DNA from: Bacteroidia bacterium
GTDB lineage: Bacteria; Bacteroidota; Bacteroidia; Flavobacteriales; Flavobacteriaceae
DNA length: 24,135 bases
Assembly: GCA_030431085.1 (NCBI GenBank)
Contig: JAUIJW010000011.1
Coordinates: 1-24,135, forward strand
Reading direction: 5' to 3'
In this document: piece after piece, positions 17,431 to 24,135 of the stretch
Position numbering within the stretch: the first letter of the stretch is position 1
How the letters are laid out: each line of letters begins with the position of its first letter
Notes under the pieces: generated by a model
Told to the model about the DNA's origin: nothing
The model's database searches: none
Seen by the model: the letters and a program-made list of their open reading frames with translations, nothing else
Made by a program: the position numbers and the translations under genes

Positions 17431-17475
17431 CTAAATCATTAACCGTAAATATTAAATAACTAAAAATATAATATA

Positions 17476-17754
17476 ATGAGTAAATTAAGTATCAAACCTC
17501 TAGCAGATAGAGTTATTGTTGAGCCTTTAGCAGCCGAAACAAAAACTGCCTCGGGTATTATTATTCCAGATTCAGCAAAAGAAAAACCACAACAAGGTAT
17601 TGTTAAAGCCGTAGGTAACGGTAGTAAAGACGAGCCTATGACTGTAAAAGTGGGCGATACTGTATTATACGGTAAATTTGCAGGTACCGATTTAAAGTTT
17701 GAAGGTACAGATTACTTGATCATGAGAGAAAGTGATATTCTAGCAATACTTTAA
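17476..17754 (+). CDS. groES: Co-chaperonin GroES
   Basis: A protein of 92 residues matching GroES along its whole length: IKPLADRVIVEPL at the start, the mobile loop TKTASGIIIPDSAKEKPQQG that contacts GroEL (about 22-41), and the C-terminal LIMRESDILAIL. It caps the GroEL ring and closes the folding chamber. It has its own promoter after the secG terminator, and groEL follows 41 nt downstream in the same transcript. Confidence 0.97.
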   Translation: MSKLSIKPLADRVIVEPLAAETKTASGIIIPDSAKEKPQQGIVKAVGNGSKDEPMTVKVGDTVLYGKFAGTDLKFEGTDYLIMRESDILAIL

Positions 17755-17795
17755 TTATTTAATTAATTCAAACCAATAATTTAAAACAAAACAAA

Positions 17796-19436
17796 ATGGC
17801 AAAAGATATAATTTTTGATATAGAATCTAGAGATGGATTAAAAAGAGGCGTAGATGCCTTAGCTAATGCAGTAAAAGTAACTTTAGGACCAAAAGGTCGT
17901 AATGTAGTAATAGGTAAAGCTTTTGGCGGACCACAAATCACCAAAGATGGTGTAAGTGTGGCTAAAGAGATAGAATTAGAAGATGCTCTTGAAAATATGG
18001 GAGCTCAAATGGTAAAAGAAGTTGCTTCTAAAACCAATGACTTGGCAGGTGATGGTACTACAACGGCTACCGTTTTAGCTCAAGCCATTGTAAAAGAAGG
18101 TTTAAAAAATGTTGCTGCTGGGGCAAATCCACTAGATTTAAAACATGGTATTGACAAAGCTGTAGACGCTATCATTAGTAACCTTGCAAAACAGTCTCAA
18201 ATTGTAGGTAATAAATTAGACAAAATAAAGCAAGTGGCATCAATCTCTGCTAATAATGATGATTCTGTAGGAGATTTAATTGCTCAAGCGTTCGACAAAG
18301 TTGGTAAGGAAGGTGTAATAACTGTTGAGGAAGCAAAAGGTACAGACACCCATGTTGACATTGTAGAAGGAATGCAATTTGATAGAGGTTATTTGTCTCC
18401 ATACTTTGTGACAGATTCAGATAAAATGATTGCAGACTTAGAATCTCCATACATCTTATTATACGATAAGAAAATTTCATCAATGAAAGACTTATTACCT
18501 GTATTAGAGCCAGTTGCTCAGGCCGGTAAACCTTTATTAATTATTGCAGAAGATGTTGATGGTGAGGCTTTAGCTACTTTAGTTGTAAACAAATTAAGAG
18601 GTTCTTTGAAAATTGCAGCGGTTAAAGCACCAGGATTTGGTGATAGAAGAAAAGCAATGCTAGAAGATATTGCAATCTTAACTGGCGGTACAGTAATCTC
18701 AGAAGAAAGAGGTTTTACATTAGAAAATGCAACCTTAGAGATGTTAGGTACAGCAGAAAGAGTAACTATCGATAAAGATAATACTACTGTGGTTAATGGT
18801 TCTGGTAACTCTGATGATATTAAAGCAAGGGTAAACCAAATTAAAGCTCAAATAGAATCTACTACTTCTGATTACGATAGAGAAAAATTACAAGAGCGTT
18901 TAGCTAAATTAGCTGGTGGTGTTGCAGTACTTTATGTAGGAGCTGCTAGTGAAGTTGAAATGAAAGAGAAAAAAGATAGAGTTGATGATGCTTTACACGC
19001 TACAAGAGCAGCTGTTGAAGAAGGTATAGTTGCTGGTGGTGGAGTTGCTCTAGTTAGAGCTAAAGAAGTGTTAAGCAAAATTAAAACTACCAATCAAGAT
19101 GAAGAAACTGGTGTTAAAATTGTAGCAAGAGCTATAGAAGAGCCATTACGTCAGATTGCTGAAAATGCAGGTAACGAAGGTTCTGTGGTTGTTTCTAAAG
19201 TAATTGAAGGTGAAAAAGACTTTGGATTTAATGCAAAAACCGAAGAATATGTAAACATGCTTAAAGCTGGTATTATTGACCCAACTAAAGTAACTCGTAT
19301 CGCATTAGAAAATGCAGCCTCTGTTTCTGGAATGATTTTAACAACAGAGTGTGCTTTGGTAGATATTAAAGAAGATGCTCCTGCCGGTGGAGGAGCTATG
19401 CCACCAATGGGAGGCGGTATGCCAGGCATGATGTAA
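17796..19436 (+). CDS. groEL: Chaperonin GroEL
   Basis: A complete Hsp60 of 546 residues. LGPKGRNVVIGKAFGGPQITKDGVSVAKEIELED (about 31-64) and the ATP-binding AGDGTTTATVLAQAIV segment (about 85-100) are unchanged, including the catalytic Asp of GDGTT. The apical GFGDRRKAMLEDIAILTGG and intermediate AGGVAVLYVGAASEVEMKEKKDRVDDALHATRAAVEEGIVAGGGVAL signatures are present. The C-terminus has the flexible Gly-Met tail (MPPMGGGMPGMM) that lines the cavity floor. It works with GroES to fold proteins in the cytoplasm. A strong hairpin terminator lies 46 nt downstream. Confidence 0.98.
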   Translation: MAKDIIFDIESRDGLKRGVDALANAVKVTLGPKGRNVVIGKAFGGPQITKDGVSVAKEIELEDALENMGAQMVKEVASKTNDLAGDGTTTATVLAQAIVKEGLKNVAAGANPLDLKHGIDKAVDAIISNLAKQSQIVGNKLDKIKQVASISANNDDSVGDLIAQAFDKVGKEGVITVEEAKGTDTHVDIVEGMQFDRGYLSPYFVTDSDKMIADLESPYILLYDKKISSMKDLLPVLEPVAQAGKPLLIIAEDVDGEALATLVVNKLRGSLKIAAVKAPGFGDRRKAMLEDIAILTGGTVISEERGFTLENATLEMLGTAERVTIDKDNTTVVNGSGNSDDIKARVNQIKAQIESTTSDYDREKLQERLAKLAGGVAVLYVGAASEVEMKEKKDRVDDALHATRAAVEEGIVAGGGVALVRAKEVLSKIKTTNQDEETGVKIVARAIEEPLRQIAENAGNEGSVVVSKVIEGEKDFGFNAKTEEYVNMLKAGIIDPTKVTRIALENAASVSGMILTTECALVDIKEDAPAGGGAMPPMGGGMPGMM

Positions 19437-19482
19437 TGAACTAGGTTATAGTTTGGGCAAAACCTAAACTTATCTATATACA

Positions 19483-19520
19483 AAAACGCACTTGATCAAG
19501 ATCAAGTGCGTTTTCTTTTT
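19483..19520. terminator. Bidirectional terminator between groEL and the peroxiredoxin-like gene
   Basis: AAAACGCACTTGATC (19483-19497) pairs perfectly with GATCAAGTGCGTTTT (19500-19514), a 15-bp stem with a minimal loop, followed by TTTTCTTTTT on the plus strand. A five-T run follows the stem on the minus strand too, so it can serve both the rightward groESL operon and the leftward gene ending at 19537. Confidence 0.87.
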
Positions 19521-19536
19521 AAATCAATAATCTATT

Positions 19537-20098
19537 TTATAAACTACTTAAAATATCATCGAAGTTAGATCTAGATTTGTAATCCTGATCGTACTGCGCA
19601 TATAGTATTTTACCATCATTTCCAATTAAATAAGTAGCTGGTACAGGCAATACCATATTATTCTCATCATTATATTCTTTAAGCTTCTTTTGTATAATAT
19701 TATAATATTTAGGAACAGTTTCTTTGTTAACGTCGAAAGCCACATCGTAAGCGTTCATGATAATATTATCTTGATCGTGAACTATTGAAAATTTAGCTTT
19801 TTGTTTTCTCTACCTTCTCTGGACTAACTACAATGACTTTAACTCCTTTATCTTCAAAGCTATTTAAATGATCTTGTAAATCTCCTAAATGCTTCCTACA
19901 ATGCGGACACCAAAATCCGCGATAAAATACCAAAAGTATTTTATTTTGTTTTAATATGTTTTCAGAATTAACCGATTTACCATTCTGATCGATGCCTTTA
20001 AATAAAGGTGCTTGATCTCCTACTTTTAATGAACCATTGTTTGTTTGGGCTGTTATAGTCAAAGCTCCAAAAAGAAATAATAATACTATTTTTTTCAT
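19537..20098 (-). pseudogene. Exported thiol peroxiredoxin-like protein, split by a one-base frameshift
   Basis: The upstream piece (20098-19793) begins at ATG 20098 with a signal peptide (MKKIVLLFLFGALTITAQ). It has the AhpC/TSA-type start LKVGDQAPLFKGIDQNGK and the redox site RGFWCPHCRKHLGDL (C64, C67), then ends at EKVEKTKS. The downstream piece (to 19537) continues in another frame with FSIVHDQDNIIMNAYDVAFDV and the peroxiredoxin-like PVPATYLIGNDGKILYAQYDQDY. Removing one A from the five-A run at 19798-19802 joins them (EKTKAKFSIVHDQDN), giving about 186 residues. Frame stops on both sides confine the shift to about 12 nt. An ATG further upstream (20137) is less likely because it precedes the signal peptide. 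A genuine break or a homopolymer error are both possible. Confidence 0.8.
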
Positions 20099-20188
20099 TG
20101 TGTTATATTTTTTTGAGTTAGACGATTTTTTTATCACATATTACATCCATTATAATTTATTATTTTAGGGGTCATAAAATCATATATA

Positions 20189-20650
20189 ATGAAACCATAC
20201 ATTCAACTTTTATTATCGTTATTTCTTATTACATCAGTTGTTACAGCACAAAATGAGGCACTCCCTGAATATGATGCTGCTTACGCTGAAAAACTTAATG
20301 CTGATGACTATGGTATGAAAAAATATGTAGTCGCTTTTTTAAAATCTGGTCCAAATCCTAGTAAAGATGCAACCACAAAAGCAAAGTTGCAAAAAGCACA
20401 TTTAGATAACATTACAAGAATGGCAGAAGAAGGTGTTTTGGTTTTAGCTGGCCCCTTTGTAGGCGATGGCGATTTAAGAGGAATCTATGTTTTTAATGTA
20501 GACACTATAGAGGAAGCTAAAAAATTAACGGCAACCGATCCCTTAATACAGTCTGGTGGCTTGGTGATGGAGCTCCACTTATGGTATGGTAGTGCAGCCG
20601 TTCAAGAAATTGGAAGAATTCACAAAAAAGTTCAAAAGAAAGGTTTTTAA
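20189..20650 (+). CDS. Exported YciI-like domain protein
   Basis: A protein of 153 residues with a cleavable signal peptide (MKPYIQLLLSLFLITSVVTAQ) followed by a YciI-type dimeric alpha/beta barrel domain (about 45-133). The domain keeps the family's putative active pair: His71 in KLQKAHLDNITRM and Asp117 in ATDPLIQSGGLVMELHLWYG. The GPFVGDGDLRGIYVFNVDTIEEAKKL strand-helix unit is typical. YciI proteins are usually small cytoplasmic proteins without a signal, so export is unusual. The function of the family is poorly known. It is read divergently from the broken peroxiredoxin and ends at a terminator shared with bioB. Confidence 0.8.
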   Translation: MKPYIQLLLSLFLITSVVTAQNEALPEYDAAYAEKLNADDYGMKKYVVAFLKSGPNPSKDATTKAKLQKAHLDNITRMAEEGVLVLAGPFVGDGDLRGIYVFNVDTIEEAKKLTATDPLIQSGGLVMELHLWYGSAAVQEIGRIHKKVQKKGF

Positions 20651-20686
20651 AATAAAAAGAGCGATTTTCATATCGCTCTTTTTATT
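20651..20686. terminator. Bidirectional terminator between the YciI-like gene and bioB
   Basis: AATAAAAAGAGCGAT (20651-20665) pairs perfectly with ATCGCTCTTTTTATT (20672-20686) over a 6-nt loop. Both arms carry A/T runs in the right places, so the 15-bp hairpin can terminate the rightward YciI-like gene, whose stop codon abuts it, and the leftward bioB gene. Confidence 0.87.
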
Positions 20687-21790
20687 TTATTGTTGTTCTT
20701 GCTTTAATTTTTGCCTTATTTCTTTGGCTTTAGTGGCTGCTTCAATATTTTTTTCAATTTTGTGCCCTGGCCTACTCCATTTAACATCTTCTGGCGTAAC
20801 ATTAGCTTTTCTTATCTTAAACTTATCACATTCACTATCTTTTTCCTTTTCCGTTGGTGTTAATCCCAAAAGAGAAAACATCTCTGCATCTTTATCCTCT
20901 CCAGGGTTTGGTGTTGTTAGTAACTTATCACCAGCAAAAATAGATGAAGCACCTGCCATAAAGCAGAGAGCCTGAGCTTCTGTACTCATTTGCGTTCTAC
21001 CTGCAGATAAACGTACAGTAGTCTTTGGCATTACAATTCTCGCAGTAGCAATCATTCGAACTACATCCCAAACTGGTACAATCTCTTCTTCCCCCATAGG
21101 AGTACCTTCAACAGGCACTAAAGCATTAATTGGTACCGATTCTGGCTGTGGGTTTAGTTTTGAAAGGCTTAACAGCATTCCTGCTCTATCTTCTACACTT
21201 TCACCCATACCAATAATACCACCTGAGCATACTTTTAAAGAGCCTTTTCTCACATTATCTAATGTTTGTAACCTATCATCGTATCCTCTCGTAGAAATAA
21301 CTTCTTTGTAATATTCTTCTGAAGTATCTAAATTATGGTTATAATAATGTAGTCCCGCTTCTGCCAACCTTACTGCCTGACTTTCTGTAATCATACCTAG
21401 GGTACAACAGACTTCCATATTCATGTCACTCAAACCGCTCACCATTTTTAAAACTTGTTCAAAATCTTCTCCTTCTCTTACATTACGCCAAGCTGCTCCC
21501 ATACATACTCTAGACGAACCGTTTTGTTTAGCCCTTTTGGCCATAGCCATCACTGTATCGTAAGGTAATAAATCATTTTTTTCAATACCTGTATGATACC
21601 TCGCCGCCTGTGGACAATAACCACAATCTTCTGGGCATCCACCTGTTTTAATCGAAATTAGTGTACTCACTTGAATTTTACTCGGATCATGATGCGCTCT
21701 ATGTACAGTAGCAGCTTCATAAACCAATTCCATAAAGGGTTTATTATAAATTTCGATAATATCTTCTTTGGTATAATTTTTCATGATCAT
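20687..21790 (-). CDS. bioB: Biotin synthase BioB
   Basis: A radical-SAM enzyme of 367 residues that inserts sulfur into dethiobiotin, the last step of biotin synthesis. The SAM-cluster motif CxxxCxxC is C52/C56/C59 in GGCPEDCGYCPQAARYHTG. Further Fe-S cysteines appear in SSRVCMGAAWR, MEVCCTLGM and KVCSGGIIGMGE, and the conserved arginine is in VRLSAGRTQMS. The start may be ATG 21790 or ATG 21784 (MKNYTKEDI); the sequence does not decide. About 30 C-terminal residues beyond the core are charged. The gene lies 50 nt downstream of the ketosynthase gene, on the same strand as bioA. Confidence 0.96.
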   Translation of the reverse strand: MIMKNYTKEDIIEIYNKPFMELVYEAATVHRAHHDPSKIQVSTLISIKTGGCPEDCGYCPQAARYHTGIEKNDLLPYDTVMAMAKRAKQNGSSRVCMGAAWRNVREGEDFEQVLKMVSGLSDMNMEVCCTLGMITESQAVRLAEAGLHYYNHNLDTSEEYYKEVISTRGYDDRLQTLDNVRKGSLKVCSGGIIGMGESVEDRAGMLLSLSKLNPQPESVPINALVPVEGTPMGEEEIVPVWDVVRMIATARIVMPKTTVRLSAGRTQMSTEAQALCFMAGASSIFAGDKLLTTPNPGEDKDAEMFSLLGLTPTEKEKDSECDKFKIRKANVTPEDVKWSRPGHKIEKNIEAATKAKEIRQKLKQEQQ

Positions 21791-21827
21791 ATTATAGTGT
21801 TGAGTCTAATAATGCTTCAAAAATAAG

Positions 21828-21860
21828 CAAACCTATTTGATTAATCTAAAGATAAAACAA
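21828..21860 (-). promoter_or_regulatory. Promoter of bioB overlapping the end of the ketosynthase gene
   Basis: On the minus strand TTG (21860-21858) is followed by a 22-nt spacer and TAGGTTTG (21835-21828), a full TAnnTTTG match. The -33 half lies inside the last codons of the ketosynthase gene. A start near 21822 would give bioB a leader of about 32 nt. Confidence 0.6.
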
Positions 21861-22998
21861 TACTTACTGCATTACCGCCAAAACCCACTGCATTTACCAT
21901 TATCTTTTTTAATGACTTTTCTGTCCTATTATCCTTAAGAAAAGGCACACCGATGAATTGCTGTTTTTGCAACATCATAATGGCTAATTCCATGCTCAAA
22001 GCTCCAGAAGCCCCTAAAGTATGTCCTATTTTCCATTTATTGGAGGTTAGCAATGGTATTTTGTCCTGAAATATTTTTTGTATAGCATTATATTCTGACA
22101 AATCTCCTTTCACTGTTCCTGGCGCATGCATTACAATAGCATCAATTTCCGATACATCGATATTTTTTAAAGCCATTCTCATTGATTTTTGAAAACAATC
22201 GGCATCTGTAGAAATTGAAATATTATGCTTTAAAGGTTCGGTGGCATAACCATAACCTTCAATAATTGCTAAAACTTTCTGGCCCTTAAACCGTTCTAGG
22301 CAAAAAGCCGCGGCTCCTTCACCTAAAATCATGGTATTTCGTTTTTTAGAAAAATCTAGTGCTTTAGAGGGGTATTGATCTCTAGATTCTGCATAAATTT
22401 TAAGTGCTTTCATCTGGGCAATAGTAAAAGGCGTTAAGGACGCTTCACTACCCCCTACCATAAACGTTTCACACATGCCGCTATTGATCCATGCAATACC
22501 ATTTAATACTGCATGTAAAGAAGTAGAGCAAGCAATAGAATGGCTAATTGTGGGGCCATATGTTTGTAAATCATGCCCCACCCAAGACGCTAGATTACCT
22601 AAGGTAGTTGTGGGAGAACTTAAGGTTGAAGCCCTTCCAATTTTATCGTTGGTATACTCTTGAAAATATTGCTCAAATAAACTCGTTGCCCCTCGAGACG
22701 AACCTATATTAATGCCAATATTTTTATCCTTCCAGTTGGTATATTCGAACGCTTTTCTTGCTACCCAAATGGCCAGTAAAACAGATGGATCTAAACTCTT
22801 GTAGTGCTCATTCTCTTTTAAAGTATTAACTTTCTCCCAATTTTCAGCAGAAATCTTACTCGCTAATGCTTGAAATTTATCATACTGATTTTCGCTAAAA
22901 GTTGTATCTGACCCAAGATAATTCTCCCAGATATCATTATAATTGATACCGAGTCCAGAAATAGACGCCATACTTGTTATTGCAATTTTCCCTTCCAT
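21841..22998 (-). CDS. FabF-like beta-ketoacyl synthase in the biotin operon
   Basis: A thiolase-fold condensing enzyme of 385 residues, somewhat shorter than FabF (about 410-415). The catalytic set is intact: nucleophile Cys157 (HSIACSTSLHAV), His291 (VMHAPGTVKGD, in the place of FabF HGTST), and Lys321 plus His326 (NKWKIGHTLGASGA). The C-terminal VGFGGNAVSIVLSLD strand also matches. It starts directly after the bioA stop codon with no gap and lies before bioB, so it is very likely made with the biotin enzymes. A role in building the pimeloyl-ACP chain is an inference from position. It is not a BioZ protein, which is FabH-like and has a Cys-His-Asn triad. Confidence 0.88.
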   Translation of the reverse strand: MEGKIAITSMASISGLGINYNDIWENYLGSDTTFSENQYDKFQALASKISAENWEKVNTLKENEHYKSLDPSVLLAIWVARKAFEYTNWKDKNIGINIGSSRGATSLFEQYFQEYTNDKIGRASTLSSPTTTLGNLASWVGHDLQTYGPTISHSIACSTSLHAVLNGIAWINSGMCETFMVGGSEASLTPFTIAQMKALKIYAESRDQYPSKALDFSKKRNTMILGEGAAAFCLERFKGQKVLAIIEGYGYATEPLKHNISISTDADCFQKSMRMALKNIDVSEIDAIVMHAPGTVKGDLSEYNAIQKIFQDKIPLLTSNKWKIGHTLGASGALSMELAIMMLQKQQFIGVPFLKDNRTEKSLKKIMVNAVGFGGNAVSIVLSLD

Positions 22999-24135
22999 TT
23001 ATACTATTTCTAAACTTTTCTCGATCGTTGAATATATGGTTTGCAATTCGATATCTGTAATTACAAAAGGTGCTAAAATATAAATGGTGTTACCAAGTGG
23101 TCTTAAGAACACACCATTTTGCATAAAAAATTCAAATAATTGGTCTCTTAGCCTCCCATATCTATCCATTTTAACGTCTAAATCTAGTGCGAAAATAACT
23201 CCAAAATTTCTAGTTGATTTTACTTTTGGGTGCTGTTTTATTTTATCTGAAAATTTTTGATGTGATCTAGTAATTTTTTGAATCTGTTCTTGTATTTCTT
23301 CTGATTGTAGCAAATCTATACCTGCTATGGCTGCACGACATGCTAATGGATTGGCAGAATAGGTATGACCATGGAAGAAACCTTTTCTAATGTCGCTATC
23401 GTAAAAAGCTTGATATACCTCTTGTGTGCAAGAAGTTAATGCCATTGGCGCTACACCTCCTGTTAAAGATTTTGAAAGGCAAATCATATCTGGTTGGGTT
23501 GGCATGTATGCCGATGCAAAATTTTTACCCGTCTTACCAAAACCAGTCATTACTTCATCTGCAATACATAAAACACCATACTTTTTGGCTATTCTCAACA
23601 GTTCTTCTAACAACTCTGGTTCATACATTTTCATGGCAGCTGCCCCCTGTACTAAAGGTTCATAAATAAATGCAGCTACTTTCCCTTTAGAAAATAAATC
23701 TTCAAATTGTTTTTTTACCTCTTCAATATTATCGCGATTGGGTACCTCAAATCTATCAACGGAAAGCAAAAAATCTTCGAATGGACCATTATACACCGAG
23801 AGTCCTGAAGCCGACATAGCTCCAAAAGTATCACCATGAAAAGCATCTTCAAAACTTACAATTTTTGTTCTTTTTTCACCTAAGTTAAAATAGTATTGTA
23901 AAGCCATTTTTATGGCGACATCTACTGCCGTTGAGCCATTATCTGAAAAGAAAATTTTTTGTTGGTTCTTAGGTAGAATTTGCATTAATTTCTCAGACAA
24001 TTCAACAGCCGGCTCATGTGTAAAGCCACTAAAAACAACTTGATCTAATGTGTCTAATTGCTGCTTAATCTCGTTGGTAATTTTCTCATTGCAATGCCCA
24101 TACATACAAGTATACCATGAGGCAATACCATCAAT
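22999..24135 (-). CDS. bioA: BioA, adenosylmethionine-8-amino-7-oxononanoate aminotransferase (5' end beyond window)
   Basis: The visible 378 residues are the main part of a class-III PLP aminotransferase that makes DAPA from KAPA with SAM as amino donor. The frame is open to the last base; the first visible residues are IDGIASWYTCMYGHCNEKI, matching the DG-[MI]-[SA]-S-W segment near the BioA N-terminus, so the Met at 24105 is internal. FFSDNGSTAVDVAIKMALQYY is the PLP phosphate-binding region, ADEVMTGFGKTG carries the PLP-contacting Asp, and the Schiff-base lysine is in LSKSLTGGVAPM. Only a few tens of N-terminal residues are missing. It is followed without gap by the ketosynthase gene. Confidence 0.94.
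   Translation of the reverse strand: MDGIASWYTCMYGHCNEKITNEIKQQLDTLDQVVFSGFTHEPAVELSEKLMQILPKNQQKIFFSDNGSTAVDVAIKMALQYYFNLGEKRTKIVSFEDAFHGDTFGAMSASGLSVYNGPFEDFLLSVDRFEVPNRDNIEEVKKQFEDLFSKGKVAAFIYEPLVQGAAAMKMYEPELLEELLRIAKKYGVLCIADEVMTGFGKTGKNFASAYMPTQPDMICLSKSLTGGVAPMALTSCTQEVYQAFYDSDIRKGFFHGHTYSANPLACRAAIAGIDLLQSEEIQEQIQKITRSHQKFSDKIKQHPKVKSTRNFGVIFALDLDVKMDRYGRLRDQLFEFFMQNGVFLRPLGNTIYILAPFVITDIELQTIYSTIEKSLEIV

Noticed and set aside
17335..17475. CIRCE operator upstream of groES
   Set aside because: The only inverted repeat is the secG terminator. The TTTGCTAA near 17427 resembles half of CIRCE by chance, with no partner arm.
19151..19483. Open frame of 110 codons on the minus strand
   Set aside because: Antisense to the end of groEL; the Pro/Ala-rich start is the mirror of the Gly-Met tail.
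1..24135. Mobile element, prophage, CRISPR array or defence island
   Set aside because: No transposase, integrase, terminal repeats, spacer-repeat pattern or typical defence domains were found. All genes fit core flavobacterial functions.

Overview
The window is an AT-rich chromosomal segment from a member of the Bacteroidota, almost certainly a Flavobacteriaceae-type bacterium. Three things support this. It carries the gldK-gldL-gldM-gldN cluster for gliding motility and type IX secretion. Several promoters fit the Bacteroidota pattern TTG-N21/22-TAnnTTTG. The order miaB, sigma-54 activator, lptE, small TPR-like gene, secG, groES, groEL is one I recall from flavobacteria. The genus cannot be fixed from the sequence alone. 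I see no tRNA or rRNA gene, CRISPR array, insertion sequence or phage gene. This looks like core chromosome, not an accessory island.

Layout, left to right. Positions 1-50 hold the tail of an unidentified upstream gene, followed by a DUF4136 lipoprotein and a strong terminator. An ABC-F ATPase (minus) and a DUF983 membrane protein (plus) diverge from a compact region with face-to-face promoters. A DAO-family FAD oxidoreductase (minus) converges on DUF983 with a 7-nt overlap. Next, all on the minus strand and read right to left, come topA, a degenerate ureohydrolase-family protein, and gldK, gldL, gldM, gldN, closed by a terminator at 4072-4103. A 378-nt intergenic region (12581-12958) separates topA from the rightward genes miaB, sigma-54 activator (frameshifted), lptE, a TPR-like protein and secG, which end at a terminator. 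groES-groEL follow with their own promoter and terminator. A frameshifted thiol peroxiredoxin-like gene (minus) and an exported YciI-like gene (plus) come next. The right end is a minus-strand biotin group, bioA (cut by the window edge), a ketosynthase and bioB.

How the genes work together: GldK and GldN form the periplasmic/outer-membrane ring and GldL and GldM the inner-membrane proton-driven motor of the type IX secretion and gliding machine. LptE (LPS assembly) and SecG (translocon) are further envelope functions. BioA and BioB catalyse the biotin steps that make DAPA and insert sulfur, and the ketosynthase between them may help make the pimeloyl precursor.

I do not see an obviously new multi-gene system. 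The items most worth a second look are: the ureohydrolase homologue that has lost three of six metal ligands; the FabF-like ketosynthase locked inside the biotin operon with an intact Cys-His-His set; two genes each split by a one-base change beside a short poly-A run (sigma-54 activator and peroxiredoxin); and the abutting opposed promoters at 2571-2586.
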